A stretch of 64,000 nt of DNA. Origin: Lentinus brumalis (lineage: Eukaryota; Basidiomycota; Agaricomycetes; Polyporales; Polyporaceae). Shown in pieces: positions 1 to 11,054 of this stretch. Every line of letters starts with the position of its first letter. Position 1 is the stretch's first letter. The stretch spans positions 1,860,001 to 1,924,000 of the forward strand of contig MARA01000002.1 of assembly GCA_001792895.1 (NCBI GenBank), given 5' to 3'. The notes under the pieces are model-generated. The model had not been told where the DNA came from and searched no databases. It was given only the letters and a program-made list of their open reading frames with translations. The position numbers were made by a program, and so were the translations under genes.

Positions 1-1675
1 GAGATCGCCCACCTGGGCGTGAGCGTAGATGACGGTGGTGTAGTGTATGATATTAGGGCGATCCTGTTTTCGAGTGGCGGTGGAGGGGAAGAATTCATTA
101 AAGAGCTCTAAGACGCGGCCAGGATTCCCAGCCTTGGCGTATGCGTGCATGATGGAGTTCTTGTCATTAAAGTACGCGAGTTTCCGCCGACGAAGCTTGT
201 CGTAATGGGCCTCTGCGGCGGCGACATCCCCTTGATGAGAGCGGAGGTACAGGCCGGTGGAGTGGTACGGCGCAAACTGAGACTCAGTCGGGGAGGGTAG
301 CGGGGCGAAGAGTGCGGACGCTTCATCGAAGAGGTCTTCTCTCACCAAGTCACGGATGACGAGGAAGAGTGTTCCATCTTGAAGCGGGACAGACTCCTTC
401 TGCATCAGCCGCAGGACAGCATGGGCGTCCTTGGCTCGTTCAGCTCCCGTCATGGCCAGAATGAGCAAGGTGCCGGCAAAAGAGAGCTGCTTCTTGGACC
501 AAAGTGACAGATGTGACCTAAGGCTTTGAACTGGGTCCTCCAAACAGGCGAGTATGTCCAGGGACGTCGATCGGAATAGAGTGGCCGCGCGCATCAGAGC
601 TGGATTGCGCCATGCGGTGTGTGGACGGTTGAAGTACCCGCTCAACAGTTCCGCCTCCTGCACGAGGTAGTCGAAGACCGCGGATGATCCACTGTACTGT
701 CGCATCGCGTGGGCAATGACGGTGAAGACTTGCACGACGTTCGCCCGCTGCTGCGCCTTGTGCATAGGGTCCGTGAGCTTGAACATGGTGCGAGCGGCTT
801 CAATGGCGTCATCCAGCCTCCCCTCCATTGCCAAGGCGGAGATAAGCACGTTGTTCCAACGTACTCTGATGAGGTTGCGCGGCATGTCCTGTATCCCGGG
901 GTCTATGTGATGCAGAGCGTTGCGTATTCGCGTACCCCAAAGGCGCAGGAACTCCGGGGACACTTCGCCCTGGTGCCCGCTCGCGACGGACATCGTTAGG
1001 TTGGCCATGAATGCGACCGCAGTGGACGCAGGCCCTGGCGCCTCCCCATAGCTGTCACAGAGACACTGGTAAGCATGCCATGCGTCATCGGCGGAAAACG
1101 CGTCTGCGCCTTCCGCCACGTCCTTGAAGGTTTTCTGCCAGATATGCTGCTCGTCCGGAGGTGTTGTATGTCGAGAGGGCTCGGCCGCAGTCCGGCTGGA
1201 GGCATGCCGTCTCTGAGCCACGTCGACTTGCCTGATCCAGGTCCGCAGTGACGGTATGTGGCTCCGACTTCCTGAAGCGATGTATTTGTGCCCAGGGGAG
1301 CGGCGTGCTCGGGACGCGAAGATGTGAACCTCGTCATAGGAGCGGCCGTCGCGTCTGAAATACACGACAGACGTTCACCGCTGCTGCGCAGAACGGGAGA
1401 AGATGAGATCACTCACCCACGACGGCCTCCCAACTCCTGAGGCGACAGCTGTCCGAAGAGCTGCTGCAGGCTCCGTACTCGTCCTCTGGCAGTGCTTTTC
1501 CCTTGCCCTTCCCTTCCACGGACCTCGGATGGGGTGTGAAGAAATCCGATGCCAGGGACTGTTTCACGGAACGCATGGCGGTCCCAAAGGAAGAGTTGGA
1601 CGCGAACACTTGGGCAGCGAGTGGGCGAGACGGGAAGAGGGAGGTGAGGACGGAGGCAGCGAGAGGTTCCAACAT
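1..1675 (-). CDS. Pentatricopeptide repeat (PPR) protein, 3' end off the left edge
   Basis: The minus-strand frame stays open from about 1354 to the window edge and reads as tandem helical repeats. The last visible one contains NSIMHAYAKAGNPGRVLELF followed by RPNIIHYTTVIYAHAQVG, a classic PPR repeat. PPR proteins bind organellar RNA in mitochondria. The start chosen is the ATG at 1675; it opens an Arg/Ser/Ala-rich N-terminus typical of a mitochondrial presequence. An intron begins with GTGAGT at 1416. The best acceptor, TTTCAG at 1357-1355, is out of phase by one base with the N-terminal frame; a weak GAG acceptor at 1308 would be in phase. So the exon 1/2 junction is unresolved or exon 1 has lost a base. 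The gene is divergent from the GNAT gene at 2019. Family call is firm; N-terminus and specific role are not. Confidence 0.8.
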
Positions 1676-2018
1676 CACCGCACTCGCCGAGACGAGGGGT
1701 GGACTGTACCCTGTGCGGCGCGTCGCTGTGAGCACGTGATGCCGCGAGCGTCGCGCACAGAACATACCTGGATGAGCAGCAGGTCGCAGGGCAGGGTGGA
1801 TGGGGTGGGCGACGACATGCACGAGTGAGCGACGTCTGCTCACCACGGCCAGGCCCAAGACGCTGTGCGGCAATTGCCGCCCTCTCCGAATTTTGGATCT
1901 CTAGACGCCGCCCGCCTCGCGTTGGCCACCTCGGCTTCGCACGAACCACTAAGTTCGAACCGCGCCCTCCGCTGCTCGTCCCCGCCGTCGCTGTCCCCGC
2001 AAATCCCAGGGACTCCCC

Positions 2019-2779
2019 ATGGCCTCCCCGCCGCCGCACGAGATCATAGTCGTCCCTGCTGCCGGTCAGCCAGGGCGCGAAGAGCTCAGGCAGCAGTGCT
2101 ATGACGTCCGCATCGCCGTCTTCATTCACGAGCAGGGTTTCTCGCTCGACGACGAGATAGACAAGTACGTCCAGCTGTGCCAGCCATTCTGCGCGTTCCA
2201 CACGCGGCATCTAACATCGACATACCCGTTTCTGGCCCGCGCGACCGCTACGTCAGGTGGGACGACGAAGCAACCCACATTCTGCTCCGCCTTGTGCCCT
2301 CTCTGCAGCCGATTGGCACGATACGTTGTGTCAAAACCAAGGACTACTACAAGCTCACCCGGCTCGCAGTCCTCAAGGAATACCGGCAATTCCGCTTCGG
2401 GCGGGCACTCGTGCAGTCCTTGCATGACTTTGTCAAATCCGATGCGAAGGCCTCTGGGTCAAGGGTTTCGGACACTGTCAAGGTCATAATAGCCCACTCC
2501 CAGATACCCGTCAAGGGATTTTATGGAAAGTGAGTGCTCGTCGAGCGGTTCCTTCTTGCGGCTAGATTGCGCCCCCGGCATTGTCTGAGCACTCGTGACG
2601 CCGACAGATTTGGTTATGTGGCAGAGGTAAGTTCGCTCCGACGCACGCCTGACCATGATACGGGGGCAGATGGGATTCTGATTACATCGTCGATGGTACG
2701 CAATCTACAGGGTGAGGAATTCGACGAAGACGGGGCTCCTCATCAGAAGATGGTCGCTCGCTTGTCACTATCAGAGTAA
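2019..2779 (+). CDS. GNAT-family N-acetyltransferase
   Basis: Four exons (2019-2164, 2257-2529, 2608-2626, 2711-2779) join in phase to 168 aa. The protein opens with a segment containing YDVRIAVFIHEQGF. It continues with DEATHILL, then PIGTIRC, and then the beta4/alpha3 acetyl-CoA region LTRLAVLKEYRQFRFGRAL. It ends with FYGKFGYVAEGEEFDEDGAPH. This is the fold of small cytosolic GNAT enzymes related to bacterial YjcF/ElaA-like proteins. They transfer acetyl from acetyl-CoA to an amine; the substrate cannot be read from sequence. The third exon is only 19 nt. The gene shares a 343-bp upstream region with the divergent PPR gene. Confidence 0.85.
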
Positions 2780-3106
2780 GGTATAGCAGTAGCATACGTG
2801 GCGTAATCGTCGTAAGGGGTCGTCAGGTGTATACGGGATACCAGAGACGAAGAGACGAGACTAACAATACAACATGGTGGAGGGGTGGTGGTATACAACA
2901 ATGCACGAGTGATCAAGAGAGTCCATCGGGGTCGTGGGGACTGTAACCGACGCGAAAAGATACCAAACGCAAAAATCTCGCATAACAGACAAGCAACAAC
3001 GCAAGTGTGACATGGACGTGAAGCAGAAACAACGAATATCGTTCATAACGCGCCATTAGCGCCAAACTGTAATGAAAGTCCAAGATACCAAGATGAACCT
3101 AACCGC

Positions 3107-5056
3107 TTAGCGGCGCCGCGGAGATATGAGGGAATTCTCGACGCCGTCGTCGGTGTTGAACCCGTCGCTCTCGCTCTCGCTGAGCTCTTGCTTGACGAGG
3201 CGCTGAGCGCTGGCCCGCGGGATCGGCATGAGATTGATCGGGCCACCGGGGAGGATGCTGAAGTTTATGCTGTTGCCGTAACCAGTGGTGCCCTCCTCGT
3301 ACATCTTGCGCGCCGACTCGTACTCGAGCTTCTCCTGCTCGGCCTGTGCGAGGAAGGGCTGAAACATGCATCAGGACACGCACTAATCAACGACTTGGAA
3401 AGGTATAGCATACCTTGCGCTCGTCATCAGTCATCGAGCGCCACTTCCCTGCGGCGAGAACGCTCTGCTTCGTCGTCTCGGTCTCGTCACCGAAGACCTC
3501 TCGGACGAGCTCGGGGTCAGAGCGGATGCGCTGGAGGAACATGAAGTATGCGCTGAGAGGCTTCTTGGGGCGTTCGGATCCTTGATGTTCCCCTTGCGGG
3601 ACTTGCCCGCCTTGCGCTGCGCAGTGCGGTACGCGTTCTCGCGCTTGATGTCCTCGGGGGTGAGCGTCCGCATGTAAGCGTGGAGGTCGCGCTCTCTGGC
3701 GTCCTTGAGAGCCTGGGAGCGACGACGATAGGGCTGTGGAGGCAGAGGCATCAGTCACAATCTATCGAGAATCAGCCTGAGAAGAGAGTCGCACCTCCTT
3801 CTCGTCGGCAGACAGCTTAGCGTATTCCTGGCCGGCCTCTTTAGCGGCTTGTGCGACATTGAGCTTCTTGTGACTGGAAGCCTGGTGGCGCTGGATCCAG
3901 TCGGTGAAGTAGAGCTGCCACGCCGAGGGCGCCAGTTTGGGAGGGCGTAGCACTGACTTAAGGGGAGCTGCATTGACACGTCAGTATCACGTGTGCGGCG
4001 ATATGTACGAGAAGAAGGCGACTCACGACTCTCCGATCGCTTCTCCTGCTCCTGCGCTTCCTCGACCTCCTCCACAGGCCGCTTCTTCTTCCGAACGGTG
4101 GCGTCTCGGTCATCGTGCTCACTGATCGACTCCGACCGCCGTGTGCTGTACGGCCGCGAATGCACCAGCGAAGGGCGCGCATGGGACGGCGAGGGTGCAC
4201 TAGAAGACTGGAAGAGATGTGACACCGGCGTTCCTCTTCGAAGCGGCATACGGGGCCTCTGTGTAGCGAAGTTGTCCTCGGATGATAGGGGCATGATAGG
4301 TACCGGGCCTCCGGGAGAAGACATGTTCGAGTTATCCCACAGATGCGACGCCCACGATGGGGGCTCGCCACCAAAGAAGCTCGCGGCTGGCGGAAGAGAC
4401 CCGGACACTTCTCCGTGCAGCTGCTCCATCATTACGGTGTCCTCGGGAGGTGAGAGCGGGAGTGGCTGTAGTGCGGCGAGAGCGGTCGCGGGCGAGAAAG
4501 CAGTGACGTCAGGGAATATTGATGAGTTGTCGCTGAAGGCGTAGGGCGACGACAGCGCCGACTGTGGGTGTGCATGACCGGTGGGGATAGGGATGGGCAT
4601 GGAAGAGGAATGCGGTACGGCGGCGTCGACGGGGTCGGCGATCCAGTTGGAGTACAGCGTAGAGTCGTTGTACTCAGGTGGTGAGGAAGGAGAGAAGTAG
4701 CCCGAACTTGCGTTGGAGAAGGTCGAGTCGAAGCGACGCGTATGCGTCGGCAACGACGGATCGAGTTGGCTGGTGGTCGAGTCTGGTGAGCCGGGGAACG
4801 GGATGGAGGACATTGTGTTGTACTGCATCATATGAGGCGGGTCCCAGGAGAAAGTCGACTTGTCGTGGTTAAGAGCATCGTCAATGTCGAGCCCGAAGAT
4901 CATGTTGTCGGTGTCGGAGATCATGGGCTCGTAGTGGACAGAGTCGTCGTAGGAGTACATGGGCGAGTGGTCTCTAAGAGACATGTCGGAGGCAGCGAGG
5001 GTGATGGTTGCTGCGTCACGGTCGTCGTCGCGGTGGTAGAAGGGAGACGCCGGCAT
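3107..5056 (-). CDS. Double HMG-box transcriptional regulator (exp1-like), frameshifted in box 2
   Basis: Four exons (5056-4027, 3967-3795, 3733-3414, 3358-3107). The first encodes about 340 residues of Ser/Pro/Asp-rich, probably disordered sequence ending in a basic patch (RKKKRP). Box 1 follows (PPKLAPSAWQLYFTDWIQRH ... KLSADEKE). Box 2 reads DPNAP, then KKPLSAYFMFLQRIR ... MTDDERK, and then an acidic-basic tail. Between DPNAP and KKPLSAY the reading frame jumps. The C4 run at 3567-3570 (plus coordinates) is one base short of what the motif needs; adding one base makes the whole CDS 1776 nt, a multiple of three. The start at 5056 is preferred because a TATA box lies about 55 bp upstream; an in-frame ATG at 5260 would lie upstream of that box. 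A two-box HMG protein of this kind, Exp1, controls cap expansion in Coprinopsis; orthology is inferred, not shown. Confidence 0.82.
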
Positions 5057-5107
5057 CGAGGACGTCGAAGGCGAGAGGGTTCGAGGACACAAAGGCAATA
5101 GACGGCG

Positions 5108-5117
5108 CCTTATAAGG
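5108..5117 (-). promoter_or_regulatory. TATA box of the HMG-box gene
   Basis: The minus strand reads CCTTATAAGG here, a canonical TATA element 52-61 bp upstream of the ATG at 5056. A transcription start about 30 bp downstream would leave a short leader of about 25 nt. This supports 5056 over 5260 as start. Confidence 0.5.
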
Positions 5118-5260
5118 GATGGCGTAGGCGGGGATGCGCAGGTAGACGGCGAAGGCGCGGGAGTGGGAACCAAGCGTCTACGGCGGGGCTGGATAGATCT
5201 GAGAAGGGGGGATATGTTTGCGAGCGGGGGCGGGATTCGAATGGGCCGTATTTGAGGCAT

Positions 5261-6081
5261 CGCGGATTAAGTAGATCTCGGTGCCTCGAAGTCGCTGACT
5301 CGGTGAGAATCAGCGGGATTTGGAGGCGCGAGATCTGGGATAGATGTCAGCATACGGGATTCCGGAGAGTTTCAGACTCAACGGACTGTTGCCTTTCCAG
5401 GTCGAATTGGCTGGCCGGTTATGGGAGTTTACGGTTTCGACGGGCCTCTCCTGCGAAAGACATGCCATGGCATATGGAAGCAGGCCTCTGGATCGTCGGC
5501 AGAAGCAGACGCACCTGTGCGCGACGCGCTCCGCGTGATCGCTCCCTGCGCTCGACGACCGATGCCTGAACCCAATGTGACATGCAGTCGAGTGTCGCAC
5601 ACGACGGTGCGCCTCCCTCGCGCTATCACGACCCCCAATCAGCGGACTCGGCGGTTGCTGCTTTAGTTTGGCGGCTGGCTGGCGTCCGGCTGGCTGGCTG
5701 TCCTCGATGTAGTCTCAGCGAGCAATTCGATCGGACGCGCGACCGCAGTCACCGACTCACCCACCGTGGCACCGTCCCGCACCGCCCGGACTTGCCCTAA
5801 ATCAATCCACCCCAATCCGGGAGCGCGGCGGGACCTCCGGTGATGCGCCTGCTTCCGGCAGGACGGTCCCCGGACTCCGGCGTCCGCGCTCGGTCGCCCG
5901 GGCCAGAGCGCCTGGCGAGTGCGCTCGGCGATGTCGTCTCCTCCGAGCCCTGTGGCCGGAGAACATATCCTTCTTCTGTCCTCCGCGGCATATCGACATG
6001 CATCACCCAGCACAGAAGCTGCAACACATCAACCTCTCATTCCGATTGCGCGTGCAGTGATACAAGGAAAGCCAGCTACCA
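5261..6081. other. Intergenic region between HMG-box gene and NDUFA13
   Basis: About 0.8 kb between the upstream side of the HMG-box gene and the 3' end of NDUFA13. Short overlapping ORFs on both strands have no protein-like composition and no splice-linked partners. I see no RNA gene or repeat. Confidence 0.5.
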
Positions 6082-6898
6082 TCAAATAACCACAATCGTC
6101 TCCGCAGGCCGATGGCTGGGGTTGTTGTATACGCTCTTGCCAGCCTGTGATCGACACGGTCGTATCGCACAGAACCACACGACGGAGCCACCCCGGAGGA
6201 CCACGTCGTCAGCAAACACGCGCGTTCTGTCATCTGCCCAGACGAGATGCCACTGACCTCCCAGCCCGGCACATCTTTCATGATCTCCCTCTCCCGTTCA
6301 AGCGCAGCTTGCTGACGTCGGTACGCGTCACGGTCACCCTCCGCAAGGAGAAGGGGAACCAAGTGAATGCGCGACCAGACCTTCTCCCTCTGCAGTTCCC
6401 TGAGAAGCAAGTCGCATCAGTTCGGTGCCCTTTGCGAAGGCGGCGCACTGTCCGAGCCGGATATGTCACTGATAAGAGGGCTCTCGCGCGGTCGGATCCA
6501 ACGGAAGACACGTTTCCCGTTGGGCGGGCCCTCGAATGCCCACGTTTGACGTCCGCCTGACCTCTCCCGCCCGACCAAACGTCCGCACACTTTCCACGTA
6601 CCTCTTCTCAAGGTTGCCCTTTCCAAGCCGATAGAAGCCATATGCGCAGACCGCCGTCACACCGCCGAGAATAACAAGGCCACTCGGTCCGCGGATTGGC
6701 AGGTTGCGCTTGTACTTGATAGACTCGAAACCGCCCGGCGGGGCATATCCCTACACAGACACGCAGCACGCTTCGGTGTCAGTGCAGACGGATGAGTCGA
6801 ACAATGGCTCACTGTCGAAAGGGAGCAGACACTGGGAAGCATAGGTTTTGTCAGGAACTGAACATGCATGAAGGAGAGGTGACACGGATAGACTTACT
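6082..6898 (-). CDS. NADH:ubiquinone oxidoreductase subunit NDUFA13 (GRIM-19/B16.6 type)
   Basis: Supernumerary subunit of mitochondrial complex I. Exons 6750-6602, 6399-6258 and 6144-6082 join in phase and give the family core: PGGFESIKYKRNLPIRGPSG, a membrane span (LVILGGVTAVCAYGFY), REKVWSRIHLVPLLLAEGDR, IMKDVPGWEAGKSVYN and a short tail. An upstream donor at 6897 (GTAAGT) follows CGAGGAACCTACACACGA, so coding sequence may extend to at least 6898, but no convincing ATG-containing first exon was found. The family N-terminus is normally QDMPP-GG. Here the bases at 6750 read G GAT ATG CCC C-G CCG GGC and would give DMPPPGG if the C4 run (plus 6740-6743) had one more base. Start and exon 1 are therefore unresolved. 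Confidence 0.85.
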
Positions 6899-7347
6899 CG
6901 TGTGTAGGTTCCTCGGGGGAGTGCGCAAATAGACAGTCTGCGGTCGCAAAGAGGCAAGAGTGGGTGCAGCCAGGCAGCGTGGTGGTCGACGAGGACGTCG
7001 AGGTGGTACAAGGACAGCAAGCGATTGGGCGTCTGCTCTCGCACTTTCCCCCACGTGATCTTGACGCCTCCCGAGGATACGGAGTGTTTGGATTCTATTC
7101 CTCGACCGCAGGAAATGACTCGGATGTGTGTAGCGCAGCGGCTTTAGATGCGACCAGAGTACGTGGCAGAATTACGACGAATATGTGGTCGAGAGGACGG
7201 CGCGCTGGTGTGCAGCGAGGCAAGGAACGGCCGCGAGCGCGCGTCTCTCGATGGGAAGTTCATACGAAACGACTCAACGCCAAACAAGATGACAGCTAAG
7301 GCGGGACGTGGCTCGCTGCGCCCCCCGCGTCTCTCCTTGTCACCACC

Positions 7348-9202
7348 ATGATGCCCCGTCCTGCCTCCCCTGGCTCTGCCTACTCTGCCCCCTATGCTGG
7401 TCACAACCCGTCCGCTTCGGCCCAATACGAACGCAAGCAGAAGCAGCGCAGCATCATGGGCATTACTGCTGGCGCGGAGGATGTCAAGTACCAGGCGAAG
7501 TACAGGGACCTGAAAAAGAAGGTCAAAGAGATCGAGTCGGTGAGTCATACCCTAGGACAGCCTCTCCAAGCGCGTTTTGACCGTATGGTCGTCCCTCCTA
7601 TGCCATTCTCGTAGGACAATGACAGGTTGTACTTCAAGCTCCTACTAGCCAAGAAGAACATTCGTCGTATGAACCTTGAGCGAGCGTGCGTCCTTTTTGT
7701 TCTCTGTTCGTGTTCATAGTTCCCTTATGTGTGTGGCAACCATTCAACCATCCAGCATCCTGTATGAACGGCTTGCCGCTGTTCCTCCGACGCCTGGAAG
7801 ACAGACACAAGAACTGCCTGCGGATACGGACCATATCTTCCACCCGCAGCCTCCGGCTCCGCCAGAGCATGCGCGAGTCATAGATCCCAATGACCGCGAA
7901 CTGTCCGAGTACATGCGCGTCCACCCGAATGCTCGACTCGTCCAGGGTCCTGATGGCAGAGTGGTCGCAATTGAAGATACGCCTGCCCAGATAGATGCGC
8001 GCGGTGTCCCCGTCGCATCCGGTCCTCCGCCGCCGCACGGCATCCCTCTTGTTCACGGCTTCCGTCATGACTCCGGTCCTGGCTATGATCCCTCGCGGCA
8101 GCTACCGCCACCGCCTCCCATGATCCCACTCCTTCAACACTCCCAAGAACCTGCCCCAGAACCTTCTGTGACAAATGAACACCATGCGAACCAATATTCT
8201 TATGCACACTCTCGACCGCCGCCGCCACACTCGCTGAGTGGTTCTTCCCACCACTCCCGTTCATCCTCGGGTCGCCCAGATCTTGATTCAGTCTCCGGAG
8301 GAGCTTCGCGTATGGAACCGTCGGGCGGCCCTTATCCTGTTCACGCTCGCAGCCCGAACATCCCAGGAGAACACCCGGTGGAACATAGGAGCCGGCGGCA
8401 CGACCTGCACGAACACGTCCACCCACATGGACACCAGCTACCGCATCCGCATATCCAGATTCCTCAGCAGAACCTGCCAGCATCGCCTCCGATGGTTTCG
8501 CCGACTGCTCAACACCGAGGGTCTAGCTCTCGTCTCCACAATCACCAGCGCATCGGCCCGGGCGCCCACATACATCGTGAAAGAGACCCTGAACGTGACT
8601 GGGAACTGCAACAGCAGCTCGAGTATGATCGAGCGCTGGAGCGCGAACGCGAAGCCCAGCGCGCAGTCGAGCTTCGTCGCCGTCTAGCCCTGGAGGAACA
8701 GGAGGAGGAGGCGCTCTGGGCCGAGGAAGAGGCGCGTGCCCGTGCGAGGGCGATGTCGCGCTCTGGTTCTCCCGGGTCTACTGCACGGGCGAGCGGAAGT
8801 AGGGATGCATCTCTCCCTGCACCATCTCAGGCCCATGAGTACGAACGCGCTCCGCGGGCCCCTCATATGTCGAACTTGCTCGGTATCGATCGCGACCCGG
8901 CCTTCAAAGACGACGAACGTAATGGCCCTCGCGATAGGATGCCGACCAATGAAGCCGTTCAAGCTTCTCTCACAGATTCGCGGAAGCGTTCTAGAGACGA
9001 GATGGAGGTTGACGACCGCTACGATGCGGCAGTCCGACCTGTCAATGAGGGTGGGGCAACTTCCCGAGGTTCGCTGAACGTTGGCGGTAATAGGGGCGGG
9101 AAGCGTTCTCACTCTTCTCACTCTGAAGAAGACGGCGATGTCGGACACCCTGGATCGGGAAAGGGAGATAGCTTGCCCGACGACAGGATGGACGACGCGT
9201 AA
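7348..9202 (+). CDS. INO80 complex subunit F-domain protein (TFPT-like)
   Basis: Exons 7348-7539, 7615-7685 and 7756-9202 join to 569 aa. Residues about 45-100 form a Lys/Glu/Arg-rich coiled coil. Visible pieces are KYRDLKKKVKEIE, then DNDRLYFKLLLAKKNIRRMN, then LERAILYERL. This matches the INO80-F/TFPT domain found in a non-catalytic subunit of the INO80 chromatin remodeller in the nucleus. The remaining 460 residues are low-complexity: Pro/His-rich, then a Glu/Arg-rich charged helix near residues 310-360, then an acidic-basic tail with a KRSRDEMEVDD motif. Domain call is from family knowledge. Complex membership is inferred. The ATG is the first in the leader; the gene is divergent from NDUFA13. 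Confidence 0.7.
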
Positions 9203-9866
9203 CCTCGTGCACAAAACGAGCAATCCACGAAGCTCCCTTGAGTCTTCTTATGGTGCGGTGTTCTTCTGACGGGTGCCAACGTCGCTTTGTCTACTGTAGG
9301 CTTACGATATAGTACGTACCAGGTCCTTGTGAAAAGTAACACGTCATGTCTTGTATCGCTGTCTATTTGTCGTATTTGTGATCATACAGTATGTATCGCC
9401 TTTGGCCTGCCGATGACTGGCTTCTGGCTGTATGTGGTTTTCTCAATATCTATCATCCCCTGATATGCACCATGCGTCGCACGTTGGATTGGTGTGTTTC
9501 CATTTTGATCATCTGGTATCTCATCGAGCCGGATGGGTCTAGGTGTGCGGTGAGCAGATGGATGGCGGATGGCGGATGTATTCGTCTGTAAGAGGCAAGT
9601 AGCATATTGAGAAGCCAAGCGGTCTAACAAATCGGGTTCTGGCGTGCAGCCATGACTCGTCTCTTACCACACGCAGCCGCAGGGTGTACACGGGCATATG
9701 ATAAAACTCTTCAGAACCCTCGTACAGCCAATGGAAGAGAAGCACATCCTAAAGCAGGGCACAATAACTCGGCCAGAGTGCATCGCCGCCACGAAGACAA
9801 CCTGCTGCAGCGCCCTGGCACGACATCACCTTGCACACAAACATTCATGTGCTGCGGCGTTCCCAC
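9203..9866. other. Intergenic region, convergent 3' ends
   Basis: About 0.66 kb, AT-richer than the flanking genes, between the stop of the INO80-F-type gene and the stop of the minus-strand hypothetical gene. I see only short ORFs without splice partners. Confidence 0.5.
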
Positions 9867-10619
9867 TCATCGTGGCGGAGATGACCCTGCGTTCAACGGC
9901 GGCGGCGACTCGGTGTCCTCGTCCCCGGGCCAAGTCACGGTCGACCGCTCCGCAGACACCTGGTACTCCGGTATGGGAATGTGCTGCGAGATCTCGCATC
10001 CTGCGGCCCAGCGCGAGCTTAAGGCCTGCGCTTCCCCATACAACTGCAAGCTGCGGTCGTCCTCGAGCCTGCAGACGCCCCGGCCAGGTCCAAGGGCAGC
10101 CTTGCTGAGCTCGATCGCATCCAAAATTGCGTCCTCGCGGTGTTGCGGGGACACCGGCCGGTTCCCGAGTACCACGTCCATGATGAACGGTCTCCGCCCC
10201 AGCCAGTCCGTGTCCGCCGCGGCTGTCGCCTGCGCTCGACGTAGCAGGTCCTTCGCCGGGGACAAAGGCGGCAATGATGCGGATGCGACAGGGCGGGAGA
10301 CTGCAACCTCGGTTGCCTGTGGCGTGTCTGAGTGATCAGCTGCCCGGATGGCCCGGGTGGCTGGCTGACGATTGCGTATGTGGCGGGAGCTAGTCGTGTG
10401 CGTGCGTTTGGACGGGTCGTTGTTGAGCGTAGCGGCCTTGGCACCGCCACGGAGGTGCTGTTGTTTATTCGTCCGTCGCCTCGAGTGCCGTTGCGGGGCC
10501 CTCGTGTTTGATTTACTCGGACTCGAGGCGCGAGCACCGTCGCTGAGTCTGGATTCCGGGCTCAAGTCGGCGCTCTGTCTGGCGTTTCGCAGTGCCTGCG
10601 ACGCTGGCGGTGTACGCAT
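9867..10619 (-). CDS. Hypothetical basic/Ser-rich protein
   Basis: A single 250-codon ORF starting at a true ATG (10619). A longer frame to 10655 begins with GTG and is preceded by what looks like an intron acceptor, so it was not used. The N-terminal half is basic and polar (many Arg, Ser, Thr, Asn), suggesting disorder and nuclear localisation. The C-terminal half has a short ordered-looking stretch (RRPFIMDVVLGNRPVSPQHR, then DAILDAIELSKAAL). No domain is recognised. The codon pattern and composition look coding, but there is no independent support. Confidence 0.45.
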   Translation of the reverse strand: MRTPPASQALRNARQSADLSPESRLSDGARASSPSKSNTRAPQRHSRRRTNKQQHLRGGAKAATLNNDPSKRTHTTSSRHIRNRQPATRAIRAADHSDTPQATEVAVSRPVASASLPPLSPAKDLLRRAQATAAADTDWLGRRPFIMDVVLGNRPVSPQHREDAILDAIELSKAALGPGRGVCRLEDDRSLQLYGEAQALSSRWAAGCEISQHIPIPEYQVSAERSTVTWPGDEDTESPPPLNAGSSPPR

Positions 10620-11054
10620 GGTGAGACTGCGACGAAGTGTTTCCTGTGTTATCACTGGAATTGGCGGGTTATCAGCGCCGGACTCACATGTGGCTCGAAA
10701 TAGCGGTCTGTAATCCGGCTACGTGTCCTGGTTGTGCGGTGACACCGAGATGGATCCTGACTATACGTCGTGGACCGCAATTCCGCTGCCGAAGAGCCTG
10801 TCAATAGGGCCGTCATGATTCTGACCGAGTATGCGTACAGAACGTGTATCCGACCCCGCCGATCCACGGCGGGCTGGGAGACGATCCGCGCATATGGGAC
10901 GACATCCCCGGATGCACCTGCCGAACTCAATCGGCGCAGGCATCGCGTCGGGACAGTTTGAGGATTCGCACAGGTGGGTGCTGGGCAGATCAGTCGCGAT
11001 TTGGGTCCGAGGTGAATAGGGGTTAGAGGAACCTGTCACTTACCTGGAACTTCG
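10620..11054. other. Intergenic region
   Basis: No convincing coding sequence. A GTAAGT donor on the minus strand near 11043 suggests a 3'-UTR intron of the small gene to the right. Confidence 0.35.

Noticed and set aside
1413..2210. Minus-strand ORF of 265 codons spanning the PPR/GNAT promoter
   Set aside because: Overlaps the GNAT gene's first exons; only its last part may belong to PPR exon 1 through a frame problem.
5225..5245. T-loop-like ATTCGAAT suggesting a tRNA
   Set aside because: The flanks do not form a T-stem or cloverleaf; it lies upstream of the HMG-box gene.
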